DNA of 64,000 nucleotides. Origin: Gnetum montanum. Lineage: Eukaryota; Streptophyta; Gnetopsida; Gnetales; Gnetaceae. Both the position numbers and the translations under genes were made by a program. The DNA is taken from NCBI GenBank assembly GCA_015680685.1, contig MNCI01005411.1:128856-192855 (forward strand), written 5' to 3'. This document shows positions 11,476-22,199 of this stretch, in pieces. The notes under the pieces were generated by a model that had not been told where the DNA came from, did not search any database, and saw only the letters and a program-made list of their open reading frames with translations. Position 1 is the first letter of the stretch; the number at the start of each line of letters is the position of its first letter.

Positions 11476-11487
11476 GCTCTGATACCA
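11476..11487 (-). promoter_or_regulatory. Primer binding site of element E
   Basis: Minus strand TGGTATCAGAGC, complementary to the 3' end of plant initiator tRNA-Met, as in most plant copia elements. It lies two bases inside the end of LTR E and just ahead of gag, which fixes the orientation of the element. The site is intact although the rest is decayed. Confidence 0.9.
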
Positions 11488-11489
11488 CT

Positions 11490-12491
11490 TGTGGAACAAG
11501 AACTTAGAAGGGGGCATGAATAAGTTCCCAAATTCGAATGTTGAAACTAGTAATAACAAAACAATTTTACATGATTTTCCAACTTGGGCATGTTCACACT
11601 CAAAGAGTAGAATCTATACACATCTCTATACAGGCTTTGAGCTCTACCTCATAGTGTTTCATCACTATCAAACCACTTAACCTCATAAGGTCCCAAAAAG
11701 CTCAAAAATATGGTTTAGAGAATCCCACAACCTTTATAAAATTTGGCTCCACATCAGAGTGTTTTGACAACACAAAACCACTTAATCCTTTAGGATCCTG
11801 ACAAGCTTAACAAAGATGTCTTCTTGTAAGAAGCACATCAACCTTGCAGGCCTACAAGAAACAATGAAGAGAAAGAAATAAGAAAAGAATGTAATTGAAT
11901 TTACAGATCCTTGTACACGAAGCTCAATACAATCACAACAAGCAAATGATGTTATAATGAAGAGAAAAAACAAAATTACTTAGAATATCTAATGATAAGT
12001 CTTTGTGTGAGTAGTGCTTGCATAAATTCCAAAAGGTTTACATTATTTTATAGCCTTGAGGATTTCAAAAATTCCTTGGAATTCATGCAAGGACTATCAA
12101 ATAGCTAGCACTTCAAAGGTTATATGTCTACCTGAGATAGCCCCCAATGTAGGAGAGACATCTACTTGTAGACATCTATCTTCAAAGATAGAGGTCTACT
12201 ATTTTTTATAGACATTTACTTTACTTTTTATCCGTGGATTCTAAGGCATTTATTTGTTAATTTGACATCTTGGCAATCTTGCAAACACCTTATTCTGGCT
12301 TGTATACTCCATTTTTATCCATGCTTTCATCTTGTTCATGTAGTCTTCATGTTCACATCTCAATGTAGATCTTGTTTCTTGAAATCATAGATCTTCATGT
12401 AAAGTTCTTATGGCCTTGAAAAGTTATCATTATATACATATAATTTACATTCTCCATTTCTTTAAAGTTTTAACATATGAAAAGGTCAACA
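11490..12491 (-). repeat. 5' LTR of copia element E (minus)
   Basis: About 1.0 kb, read on the minus strand from TGTTGACC at 12491 to CCACA at 11490. The end is fixed by the primer binding site. A TATA-like box (GCTATAAAATAATG; plus 12040-12053) lies about 440 bp in. U3 contains several copies of the word AGATGTCT or its complement (plus 12124-12215). No intact 3' LTR partner is in the window. Confidence 0.75.
12044..12053 (-). promoter_or_regulatory. TATA box of LTR E
   Basis: Minus strand CTATAAAATA. It sits in the middle of the LTR, with U3 motifs before it and about 550 bp of R plus U5 after it. Confidence 0.55.
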
Positions 12492-12499
12492 CATGAGAA

Positions 12500-12825
12500 G
12501 TGTTATTTAGGTATCCTATAGACAAAGCATGAACTAGATGAAACTTTATTTAAGAAAGTTGAAAAACTATTAGATAATATGCATATAACTTCAAAAATTA
12601 ATAAAGTTTTTATGGTTCTAGGTAAACAACATGAAAACCCCTCACATTTAATTGTTAAGTTTCATTATGTAGAAAATAGAGGGCATGTTTGGAGACATCG
12701 AAACTACAGGAAGAAAAGTAATAATGGAAAAAACATTTGGATAAATGAGGATCTTACTCAAAAGGATCTTGTTGAAAGAAATAAATAATAGAAAAAGGTA
12801 AAGGAAAATTGCGAACAAGGTTTTT
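12500..12825 (+). pseudogene. LINE H ORF1-like remnant
   Basis: A 69-codon open piece (12579-12788) inside a longer decayed frame. It reads like the C-terminal part of a LINE ORF1 RNA-binding protein: HLIVKFHYVENR, then NIWINEDLTQKDLVERN. The pattern of a beta-strand with VKF followed by IWINEDLT is known from ORF1 proteins of several non-LTR retrotransposons (transposase_22/L1 ORF1 type). It lies immediately in front of an endonuclease remnant on the same strand, which supports the call. In plants, L1-type ORF1 is usually of another type (DUF4283 plus CCHC, as in LINE F here), so this would be a different LINE group. Assignment is by pattern only. Confidence 0.5.
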
Positions 12826-13969
12826 TAGCATACCTAAATGCTAGCAACATGGCAATCATTACAAATAAGCAGTATTCTTAAAATTATTTAAAAAATGTAT
12901 AGGCCCTTTAAGATATGGATTTCTTAATGTTGACGATATTATTGCAAATAAAGTTATTTCTTTGAATAGTTTTAGATTCTGTAATAGATTTGATATTTTT
13001 GGTTTCATTGAAACTTGGACAAATGTTGACTCTCTAGATTTTCTAGTTCCTAAATTTATTAAATTTATTGCAAAAAATGCAAGAGGAGGATGAATAGGCA
13101 AATATTCTATAGGAAATACAATGTCAATGTGGAAATCTCTTAAAACTTGTGTGCTTTTAGAAAAAAATAGTGATCATAAATAATATGTTTGGCTAAAAAT
13201 TTTATGGTACCATGGATGTGTTTTCCTTGTCATATGCTATTTTTATTATAGAGATGCTACATTATATAATTCTATATATCTATCTTGTGATCATCCTTTT
13301 TAGTTCTTAGGTAGATATATTGTATAATTTGCAACAAAAGGATCAGTATTTATTTGTGGAAATTTTAATGCAAGAATAGGTTCATATAAAATCAGAATTA
13401 TTGGATGGCAACATAATGTTGATAGTTTAAACATAGTTGAAGACCAAAATTGGACCTGATATTCTATAGATAGAACTAATGGATTAACAACTATTAGAAT
13501 AGAGATTTCTTTTAATCTTCTAATTTGCAATGAACTTGCTAGATTCCCTTAATCTTTATAATTTACTTTCACAAGACCTTAAGGTAACTCTTACATTGAT
13601 TTTCTTTTATGTTCTTATAAAGATATAGATATTATTAAATATTTGAAAGTTGGTGAAGACTTAGTAGAGTCTTGCACTTATCATGTTGATTTTTTCTTGT
13701 AAGTTCCAATTATTACTTAGATAGTAGAAAATAAGAATTTTAAAAAATATTAGTATAGAATCACCCTAGTAGTTAAGGAAATATATATGAATGTAGTACA
13801 TAGTAGATGGAATTTTGTAGATGACATAACCAGCTTAAACAAATTTTTCTTATAGCAGTTAAGCAAGTTGTGTGTTTGCATCAATAAGATACTTAGAAGA
13901 CTTGGTTTGATGAGGGTTGCATGCAGGCTAGGTAGAATATTAAGAATGAAAATAAGAGTCATAGATAAA
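12826..13969 (+). pseudogene. LINE H endonuclease remnant
   Basis: Apurinic-type endonuclease (APE) domain of a non-LTR retrotransposon, which nicks target DNA to start integration. Visible parts in order: FDIFGFIETWTN (about 12984-13019; the family has a conserved E-T-W here), FICGNFNARIG (13348-13380; usually GDFN, the aspartate is changed to asparagine), SYIDFLLCS (13580-13612; usually IDY), and a degraded SDH site (13672-13690). The linker before the RT shows TWFDEGCMQAR (13899-13931), like the W-F-D-E-E-C motif between EN and RT. At least six stops interrupt the frame. It ends at an assembly gap. Confidence 0.75.
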
Positions 13970-14315
13970 NNNNNNNNNNNNNNNNNNNNNNNNNNNNNNN
14001 NNNNNNNNNNNNNNNNNNNNNNNNNNNNNNNNNNNNNNNNNNNNNNNNNNNNNNNNNNNNNNNNNNNNNNNNNNNNNNNNNNNNNNNNNNNNNNNNNNNN
14101 NNNNNNNNNNNNNNNNNNNNNNNNNNNNNNNNNNNNNNNNNNNNNNNNNNNNNNNNNNNNNNNNNNNNNNNNNNNNNNNNNNNNNNNNNNNNNNNNNNNN
14201 NNNNNNNNNNNNNNNNNNNNNNNNNNNNNNNNNNNNNNNNNNNNNNNNNNNNNNNNNNNNNNNNNNNNNNNNNNNNNNNNNNNNNNNNNNNNNNNNNNNN
14301 NNNNNNNNNNNNNNN
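13970..14315. other. Assembly gap (346 N)
   Basis: Run of N inside LINE H, between the endonuclease linker and the RT active-site region. A complete RT N-terminal half would need more room than 346 bp, so either the gap length is nominal or part of RT is deleted. The two 'open frames' that cross the Ns are artefacts. Confidence 0.95.
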
Positions 14316-15300
14316 CAGGAATGATTATGCAATGGGCAAGATAGTCATGCTATCAAAATTGGATCCAAAGTAGTGAATCTTCTTATATATACACATGATG
14401 ATACCTTGATCTTTACTACTATAGAAGGTATGCAAAATCATCATCGTCATCATCATCCTAGCTTTGTTTCAATGAAATGGAATTGGCTGCATGAGTTCCT
14501 TTTCACCATTTTCCTCTATGAAGAGCTAGATCCTTATTTATTTATAGCTTTTTAAAATAATGTTCAATTATTTATTTCTATGTTTAGAGGGTATGAAAGT
14601 ATCTCAAAGATGTTAGAAAATTATTATCTTTCATTTGGTGTTTAAGTGAATGTATAAGACCAAATTTATGATTTTGCATACAGGAAATAATCATTATAGC
14701 TTCAATTTTAGAGCTATGAATGTGTGTAGTAGATTCTTTTAAATATTTTGGTCTCATTTATATGAATAATTACATGTGATGGAAGTGCGTCAAAGAAAAA
14801 AATTGAGGATTCAAGGATTTTTATTCTTTCAGAAACAAGTGCAGGGATTTAGGCCTCTAGGATTCTAAGATCATAAAAAAAAATTTCATACTATCATATA
14901 TCCTACTATATTGTATGGATGTGTTATTTGGGAACGTAAGACATAGTGCTAAAATTTGAAAAGGTATTAAAAGAGTGCAAATATACTTTTCTTCTCAATG
15001 AGTTAAAGGTGAAGATACAAACATCTTACTTAATGTTATTATATGAATGTGATTTATTAACTTTTGAACTAGAATCCTTATGCTAATTCATTACATATAC
15101 TTATAGCTTGAATATCTCAAGGAAAGATAAATTTTTTAAAGTAGTTCTTAAGAATTTATGAGATAGTGGTTGGTATTTTCAAGTGATGTCATGGTTGAGA
15201 AAATGTAATATTGCTTGGTAGGATGTGTAGCAAAATCCTAAGAAGATTCACCAACTAGTCAATTAGAAGGTTTTAATATAGATGTGGACTAATGTTGAAG
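14316..15300 (+). pseudogene. LINE H reverse transcriptase remnant
   Basis: Decayed RT. At 14376-14426 the frame reads VVNLLIYTHDDTLIFTTIEGMQ-like (the YADD active site has become THDD), then it is broken by a ~110-bp insertion. It resumes at about 14605 with LENYYLSFGV and a VN..KTK-like pattern, as in LINE RTs (C...GL.VN..KTK). Further on (14910-15110) come the thumb-like YECDLLTFELES and ISRKDKFFKVVLKN stretches. It shares strand and order with the ORF1 and endonuclease upstream and so belongs to one LINE. Multiple stops; not functional. The 3' end near 15300 is uncertain because A-family leader-like sequence (aagtacccttacatccaacc) starts there. Confidence 0.65.
14428..14550 (-). mobile_element. 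Short LINE-tail-like insertion in LINE H RT
   Basis: Starts with an (ATC)n run and continues with cctagctttgtttcaatgaa and ggctgcatgagttccttttc. A second copy of the same pattern is at 20925-21000 (catcatcatcattattaccc, then gccttgtgccaataaaatgg). On the minus strand it reads towards a short trinucleotide repeat, as the 3' ends of plant RTE-type LINEs do. It interrupts the RT frame of LINE H exactly after IEGMQ, so it inserted later. Family assignment is from memory of the pattern. Confidence 0.45.
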
Positions 15301-15465
15301 GCAAAATGATGAGTCTAGAAGTACCCTTACATCCAACCATACGAATTAGTAAGGAATTATGCGTAATCTAGTCAAATTTTGTGGACCTATAGTTATCTCA
15401 TACACTAGTTTCTCTAGGAAGTGAAATGACATTGAGAACATTCGTTGTCTTCCCAGCTACAATTA
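15301..15465 (-). other. A-family leader-like flank
   Basis: The stretch 15318-15400 (cccttacatccaaccatacg ... aatctagtcaaattttgtgg) matches the leader next to A6 (22855-22915) and A7 (25360-25430). It lies on the far side of LTR A4, so A4 too has leader sequence beyond it, as if elements had been joined through an LTR. Confidence 0.5.
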
Positions 15466-16159
15466 TGAGGCTCAAGGGCATGATTTAGGTGTAATTGAGG
15501 TATATAAATTTTTGTCATTTTATATTTTATGGATGTAATCACCTACAAAAATAATAAGGATAGAGTAGATTAAAAACTAATGTCTATTGCCTAGCTAGCC
15601 TAACACAAGTAACTGCCACACTTTCCTAGACACATCCTAAACACATATAGCACTGCTAAGCTACCAAACATTAAGCTTTGCTTGGTTACCAAGTACTATA
15701 TGAATGTTCGAAGTGGCCATACTTGCATTTATTAACTACTAGAAATAAATTTCTTAATTCAAATGGATTAAAATAAGGAGTGAGAAAGTCAAATGCATTA
15801 AAGAAAATATTAATCTATTCTCAATGCTACAAGATTGTCAAAAGAGTTCATTTTATTTCCATCACAGTGCTATGCTTAGGTACATTAGTTCTCAAACAAA
15901 GAACCGTACATACTTTATACTCCTTCTACAGGCACTAAGAAAATATTCTAACTCTAAGGAAAATAAATTGAAAGAGCTTCACTATTTTGACTAATAATGA
16001 CCAAAAATCGACTATTAAAATTGAATCCCAAGTTTGGTATTTATAGACTTAGCATATACACCCCGAAGTTAGACATGTGATGTCAAACCAAGAACGTGAT
16101 GTTGCATACATGATGTCACAACCTCATCATTAGAGTAGATGGCAAAACATGTTTCCTCA
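15466..16159 (-). repeat. A-family LTR, copy A4 (3' LTR, minus)
   Basis: About 694 bp. Read on the minus strand it starts TGAGGAAACATG after a polypurine tract and ends near GAGCCTCA. It pairs with A5: both share the same opening region and long stretches such as agcctaacacaagta and acacatatagca. Its promoter motifs read GATGTT/GACATC rather than the GATATC of A2 and A3. TATA-like CTATAAATA at plus 16030-16040. Confidence 0.8.
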
Positions 16160-16172
16160 TACCCCCACAACC
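16160..16172 (-). promoter_or_regulatory. Polypurine tract of the A4-A5 element
   Basis: Minus strand GTTGTGGGGGTA immediately before the LTR start. It primes plus-strand DNA synthesis in LTR retrotransposons. The equivalent site before A1 reads gttgtggaggca. Confidence 0.65.
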
Positions 16173-18259
16173 AAATGAAAACTTCTCCTTGAGTGTAGAA
16201 GAGGAGGAATAAGTTCTTTACAACACAATAGATCGGGTAGGTGTGGGATTATTGGTTGACATCACAAACTGACTTAGATGAAATAGACATACTAACTTTC
16301 AGTGCCCAAGTATATGGAATTACAATTTTTACAACATTGGGTGTTCATGATAAGAGAAATGAACACCCTAGATATCATTAACATCCAACAACTCTTGGCA
16401 GAAGAAGAATGAGAGAGAGAGAAGAGATCCTTCAATAAGGAATGATCCTCATTATGTGGTGTTGCTACATCCTTGGTGAAGATAGTCTTATTTCCAATCC
16501 ATGCTTCCACTAAAATCATAATAGGATCATGAATTAGTATGTAATGTGTAACACATAGTGGTTAAATGCCTTGTCTCATCAATGGTTACACTTGGCTAAA
16601 TTGGGATTGTGATAGACTAGTTTCTTTCATAGTGTTAGGGTAAAAGAGATAAGAGGTCGATGAGATTCAAAAGAGTTCAACATAAGGAAACAGTTGAAGA
16701 GGATAAGAGAATTCAAAATAATAAAAATAAAATTCACTAAAAAATATTGTTAGGATGTATACAATTGAATGTCATTGATTGGGTAAGAGTGTCTAAGGGT
16801 CCTCCCCAAAGTAAGCATAGGTGTTTTATGCCCTTGCAGAACTTCAAACCAAGAAGTTCATGGGCTTTGTGGATGATTAATGGTTATAGAAGGTTAAGTA
16901 CATAATCCTAAAAGTAACTAAGAATTTTGACACATCAAACTAGGACATTGAACTAAAACATGACACTGATAGTGAGGTGAAACATGGAAAGCATAGATGA
17001 ATGAGAGAGAGTGGGATGAAGTTCCTAATAATGACTAGATGAATTCCATTGTGGATTTTGTGGTTAAATGACTTGATAGAATCCATCCTTAGTTCAAACC
17101 AAAACCAACCACATTTAGTGACTTTGCATCAATATTTTAAGACTAATCCATCCCCTGAGACACAAGTTCTCCCATAGAACAACCATCATTTGTTATTAGA
17201 GAAGAAGTAGGAAATGAGGAAGGGCCTTAGTTAGAGGAGACTAGTCCCATAACCAATGCTTGTATCTCATTTATTCTATCTGAGGGGTGTGCTTTCAATT
17301 TCTATTATTTTTTTTTGAAATGAGAACCACACCATGCAAACACACATGCATTTATTTTTTCCAAGGGGTGTGCCTAAATCCTCATCTCTTTTTTTCCGTT
17401 TCTTGATGAGAAAAACACCATGCGAGGACATATGAATTTATTTTATCCAAGCAGTGTGCTTTGAATTCTCATCAATTTTTATGAGAAGCACACCATGCAA
17501 GGACTTATTCAACTTCCTTTATTGATTGGCAAAAAATGGTAAGAAATTCATGAAAACACTCATGCACCTAGGCAAATAGAAAAGCATAAAGAATAACAAA
17601 TATCCTTAAAGCCACACCCTATTCAAACCTTTGAATCCTTCCCAATTTTAAAACTTACAAAAGTTATAAATTTATTAAAGTTTTATTAATGAAAAATGGA
17701 CTGCATGCTTCCAAAACAAGGAAAACCATAGAGTGTGTGGATGGGTGGATGTTATGGACTCACTGCCTATTACATGAAAAAAAAACCATGTCCTAATTAT
17801 TTGTAATGAAATTCAAAGTTAGCAACCAGACACCAACAATCAAATAGAAATAATAGTACATACCAACATCAAGTAACACATTACCAATGTACCTAGCACT
17901 TATTAGCAAAAAGTTAGAAAATCACACCAAATAAAAGAAAATATAAAGGGATGTGTAAAATATTCAAGAAATAGCAAATGTACTAATTATGGTGTAAAAA
18001 AATTAAAAAATATTAATAACATGAGAACAAAAGGATGTAAAACAAAGAATGTGTAAAACAAAAAAGTTGAAAAATTAACGAGCTACTTTGAATGGTCAAC
18101 ATGGTTGGCCATCTTTCCCATGACTAAGTTGAGAGGAGGAGATCCAAAATATGGAGTGTGGTTATTCATTGGATGAGGTGCTTGTTGATTTACCTATTGT
18201 ATGCTCATGGAAAGGTTTAATTTGTTGGATGTTGACCAACTATTTCTTGTTTAGGCTCT
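16173..18259 (-). other. 3' UTR of the A4-A5 gypsy element
   Basis: About 2 kb between integrase and the 3' LTR, with no reading frame. It holds a tandem array of hairpin-forming units (17281-17515, separate entry). The part near the LTR matches 230-322. Long 3' UTRs with tandem repeats are known in plant Ty3/gypsy elements of the Tat group. Confidence 0.55.
17281..17515. repeat. Tandem hairpin repeat, about 2.8 units of 80-86 bp
   Basis: Units start at about 17281, 17361 and 17447. Each has gtgtgc near its start and cacacca or aacacca about 40-60 bp later, so each unit can fold back. In the third unit tgtgctttgaattctcat faces atgagaagcaca around an 8-base loop, an almost perfect hairpin. 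The spacer between hairpins contains atgcaa/atgcgagga and a tttatttt tract. Located in the 3' UTR of the A4-A5 element. Confidence 0.8.
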
Positions 18260-19440
18260 CAAGTTTATAGATCATCATAACCCCTACAGGAAAAGTTTCA
18301 TAAATGATGTAAGTTCCTTTCCACAACATTTGGAACTTAGTTCATTGAGGTAAGTGTGTGGGGTTCCAGTAAAGAACCTTGTCTCTCGGTTGAAATTTAA
18401 CTTTTCTAATTTTCAAGTCATGAAACTTTTTGTTATAGGCCTTATGAAACTCATTAGATGATAAGGCTACTAATCAATTTTTGTTTAGTAGGTTGAGATT
18501 TATTAGTCTTTCTTTTTGGGCTAGACATAAGTCAAGGTCAAGGTCACAAGCTGTTGAAAGTATATGGAGTTCAAATTGAATAAGAAGTGTTGGTAGTTTG
18601 TCGTACACAAGCTCATAGGAAGAGTAGCCTTTAGGAAGTTTCCAAGTTGAGTAGTAGGCCCAAAGGGCATTTTTGAGTTTTATACTCCAATCCTTCCTAT
18701 ACTTGCTAATAGTTCTTGTTAGTATTCTTGTGATTTCTCTATTGGTAACCTTAGCTTAACCATAATCTTGGGCATGGTAAGGTGTTGTGAGTTTATATTG
18801 AACCCCCAATCCTTGCATGAGCTTCCAAAACGTAATACCTATAAAATGAGTTCCATTATCAGAAATTAATGCATGTGGCATACCAAACCTATTTACAACA
18901 TTTTTTTTGTACAAATTGAGTAGCAGTAGAGGGTGTATAGTCAATGGCGACTAATGCTTCTACCCATTTTGTACAATAGTTAATAGCAACTATGATGTAT
19001 GCCTTTATATTTGACATGGGTGGTATGGAACCCATGAAATCAATGCCCTAGATGTTGAATGGTTCTAGTGATTAAATTAATTGTTTACGTCCTTCCATTT
19101 GAGTAGTAATTCCACCATCTCATTGGAATAATTCACAAGAGCGTACATAATGATAAGCATCCCTAAAAAGTGTTGGCTGATACTACCTTACCATTAGGAT
19201 TTTAATGGATGTGAATCTCCTAGCATATTGTATTTTACAAGGACCTTCATAAGCATCTTAGAGAACACACATTTGATCAGCATTAGGGGCACACTAGCAA
19301 ACTAGGCCATTGGTGCATACCTTATAGAGCTATTCATTGATCTCCATGAAGTGAATTACCTACTGAAGAAACTACTATTTCTTTCAGTGGTTTAATCCTT
19401 ATGGAATCTCCTAAGTGAGAAGATAGGTGAGAATGTTATC
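18260..19440 (-). pseudogene. Ty3/gypsy integrase, A4-A5 element
   Basis: Integrase on the minus strand, in order: a HHCC zinc-binding region (about 19270-19100; DAYEGPC and later LFRDAYHYVRSCEL), the catalytic core with IDFMGSIPPMSN (about 19045-19010), NYCTKWVEAL, then NRFGMPHALISDNGTHFIG (18906-18850; the second catalytic aspartate in SDNG is kept) and TPYHAQDYG (usually YHPQTNGQ). The C-terminal part (18760-18350) is nearly free of stops, with WAYYSTWKLPKGYSSYELVY and KAYNKKFHDLKIRKVKFQ. No chromodomain is seen. Protease, RT and RNase H are deleted; only a short piece of the RNase H/integrase linker remains near LTR A5. A non-chromovirus gypsy integrase; inactive. Confidence 0.85.
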
Positions 19441-19460
19441 ATATCATTTTGGCTCATTGG

Positions 19461-20149
19461 GAGGCTCAAGGGTATGGTTTAAGTGTAATTGTGGTATATG
19501 AAATTTTGTCATTTATATTTTATAGGTGTAACTACCTACAACAAGAAAAGGGTAGAGTATATTGAAAACTAATGTCTATTTCCTATCTAGCCTAACACAA
19601 GTAGCCAAAAAACTTTCCTAGACACATCTCGAACACATATAGCATTGCTAGGCTACCAAACGTTAAGCATTTCTTGGTTACCAAGTACTATATGAATGCT
19701 CGATGTGGTCATGCTTGAATTTATTAACTACTAGAAAATATTTTCTTAATTAAAATGCATTAAAATAAATAACAAGAAATTAAAATGCATTAAAGGAAAT
19801 ATTAAGCTATTTTTAGTGCTGCAAGGATTTTCAAGAAAGTTTGTTTCATTCCTATCATACTACTGTGCTTAGGTACGTTAGTGCTGAAATAAAGAAGTAT
19901 AGACACTTTAGACTCCTTCTACAAGCACTCAAAAAATATTCCAACTTTAAGGAAAATAAACTATAAGATCTTTGCTACTCTAACTAAGAATGATAAAAAA
20001 ATTAACTATAAAAACTAGAGCCTAGGTGTGGTACTTATAGACTTGGGATATACACCTCGATGTTAGATATGCAATGTCGCATACACAACATTGCAACTCC
20101 GATGTTGCATACCTGACATTAGAGTAGATGGAAAAAACATGCTTCATCA
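19461..20149 (-). repeat. A-family LTR, copy A5 (5' LTR, minus)
   Basis: About 689 bp. Minus strand starts TGATGAAGCATG at 20149. Four to five GATGTTGCATAC-like repeats (plus 20055-20125) lie upstream of a CTATAAGTA TATA box. It aligns with A4 along its length. The internal side (19440-19460) shows no clear primer binding site, so a deletion joins LTR and integrase region directly. Confidence 0.8.
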
Positions 20150-20570
20150 TAAAAGGAAATTTTTTTTATACAACATTAGATGTAATAAACTAGATATAGA
20201 TGTCACTATTTCTAAACTCTTATTCCCATTAAGTATTGAAATGCTATTAGTAAGCTTTGCTTAAGTTCTCATCATCTTAGAATTGAAACTAGATGATGGA
20301 TTCAAATTTTTTGAGAATAGTGCATTTGTAGGTTGTGTAAATTAGAAGTTCTTGAAGATGTGCTACATGTGTTTCTTTTTTGTGCTATGACTACCCGTTT
20401 AAGATAACATTATAATGCTACAACAAAGACCTGCATGATTTGTTTTTGATGTATCCATTAGTGTGTAGTAAATTTGTAGAGCCTATCTTTAGTTTTCATA
20501 AAAATATAATATTTTTCCAATAGATCCTATGGGTATTTAGACTTAATAAATCTTCATTTCATTTATATAT
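20150..20570. other. Unassigned, no gene
   Basis: AT-rich DNA with no recognised frame or repeat. On the plus strand 20215-20440 has scattered coding-like words but no open frame above 40 codons. Confidence 0.3.
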
Positions 20571-20577
20571 CAATTTT

Positions 20578-20665
20578 TCAACATGTCTATTATAAGCTCA
20601 TTATAGATGATGAGACACATGAACATTATTATTATGAAAAGCATGTGTGATCCACACTTGGGATG
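20578..20665. repeat. 88-bp direct repeat, left copy
   Basis: Matches 21088-21175 with about 10 differences by eye (catgtctattataagctcat / catgtctatcataagattat, then gatgatgagacacatg in both, then a tattattatgaaaa stretch and catgtgtgatccac). The two copies flank a SINE and a LINE-tail fragment. Starting at tgtctat it has TG...CA ends, like a very short LTR. Confidence 0.75.
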
Positions 20666-20674
20666 AGAAAGAGG

Positions 20675-20825
20675 GTGTTGAAACCTAAAATAATTGAAAT
20701 AAAAGTACACCCCAAGATATATAATCCAATTAGAACTTTATAATTCAAAATTACCCACTAGAATCAAACTCATAACTTGGAGGTTTTACATTAAGAGTCT
20801 TACTACTAGCCTAAGTTGTCATTAT
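20675..20825 (-). mobile_element. tRNA-derived SINE copy S1 (minus)
   Basis: Minus strand TTAGGCTAGTAGTAAGA is the pol III A box region and GAGTTTGATTC the B box region, followed by the family tail (TTGGATTATATATCTTGGGG ... TTATTTTAGGTTTCAACA). All three blocks are shared with the other SINE copies in this window. Not a functional tRNA gene. Confidence 0.75.
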
Positions 20826-20924
20826 GTATATCTATCTTGCATATACTTTATAGAGATATTTTAATCTCCAACACTTCCTATGAAAAATAGGAGATTTGAG
20901 AAATCAACTTTCTAATATGTCTTT

Positions 20925-21000
20925 CATCATCATCATTATTACCCTAGCCTTGTGCCAATAAAATGGGGTTGACTATATGCGAAAGAGAGCTCATGTATGA
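20925..21000 (-). mobile_element. LINE-tail-like fragment, second copy
   Basis: Opens with catcatcatcattattaccc and continues gccttgtgccaataaaatgg, then ggttgactatatgcg. Same pattern as 14428-14550. Minus-strand reading ends in a trinucleotide run, as in RTE-type LINE 3' ends. Confidence 0.4.
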
Positions 21001-21087
21001 GATTTCACAAGGTTTTACAATCAGTTGTCAACCTAACATTAATCATCATATTTTTGTATCTATTATTGGAATCAACATTGGCAAAGT

Positions 21088-21175
21088 TCTAACATGTCTA
21101 TCATAAGATTATTATAGATGATGAGACACATGGATATTATTATTATGAAAATCATGTGTGATCCACGCTAATAAC
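21088..21175. repeat. 88-bp direct repeat, right copy
   Basis: Second copy of 20578-20665, same orientation, about 510 bp away. No target-site duplication was identified at the outer edges. Confidence 0.75.
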
Positions 21176-22199
21176 ATCATCAATGTTCACTCATGTTAAT
21201 AGCTTATTACAAATAAGCACTTAGTGCATTATATATTTAATCATTACTTTACTCTATACTCATGAGGAACATCATTTAGAGTGATGATAAGGTTCTTTTT
21301 ACTCATATTTTGAGATTCATGTTTGAGTCTATGCATAGTTACTCAAAAGAGATTAGGCTTTTATTCATTCTTAAATCCTTCTAGGATCCCTCCTTAGTAA
21401 GTTGAGCATTAACCTTTGGGTGATGATCCTTTGCTTTACAATGATACTTTAGAAATATTTAATATTTTCATTTTAGATATTAATGATGTTCTTTTTGTTT
21501 ACATATAAAATATTCATGGAATAATAATAGTCATAATCTTAATGCCTTTATTATTACATAAAATATGGAAGTGAGAAATAGAGTAGTGATGAAAAAATAA
21601 TAAAATTAGTAGAACAACAACCACAAGATTTATAAGGTAAAATCATTTGATGTGAAGAGAGACATTCACAAGATAGCACACAGTCTATTAATCTCTACAA
21701 AATAATAATAGTGCTATAAACAAGGCTATCGCCTTCAAAGAAGGACTTCTCTCTACTTCCTTAAGCACTAAAAAACCTCCAAAATATGAAGGATCCAAGG
21801 TGCTTTATATAAGAATGAACCAATTCTAAAATTATGGAAAAATTTCTGATCACCTTAGGACCAAAAATTCTTTTACAATGGTTATTATAAGCCATTATAA
21901 TTAGGGAATATAAACAACAATTTGAAACATGACTAAAAAAGAAAATAATGCATAGTGCCTATCTATTATAAAATTTGTTTTTCTAAATTTATCTTAATGA
22001 AAATAATTCTTCCACTAGCAGATACATTTTCTTTTAGACATACACTACTTTTCAAAGTTATTTTAATCAAGGAACTACATCAATGCCTTTGTAGGGAGCT
22101 AAATGTTTACACCAAGTCACTATCTTCATCAAGAAATCTAGAATATTTGATTGAGTAGATATCTTCAATACATAAAGCTTTCTAGCTTCAGCAAACTCT
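21176..22199. other. Unassigned, no gene
   Basis: AT-rich. On the minus strand TTATATAAAGCACC (plus 21797-21810) is a possible TATA box of an old LTR, but no LTR ends or partner were found. The longest open frame (21955-22158, plus) has no recognisable motif. Confidence 0.3.

Noticed and set aside
13868-14344. Long open frames on both strands (158 and 130 codons)
   Set aside because: They consist mostly of N; openness is an artefact of the gap.
15461-20154. Target-site duplication around the A4-A5 element
   Set aside because: Flanking five-mers (aatta and taaaa) do not match.
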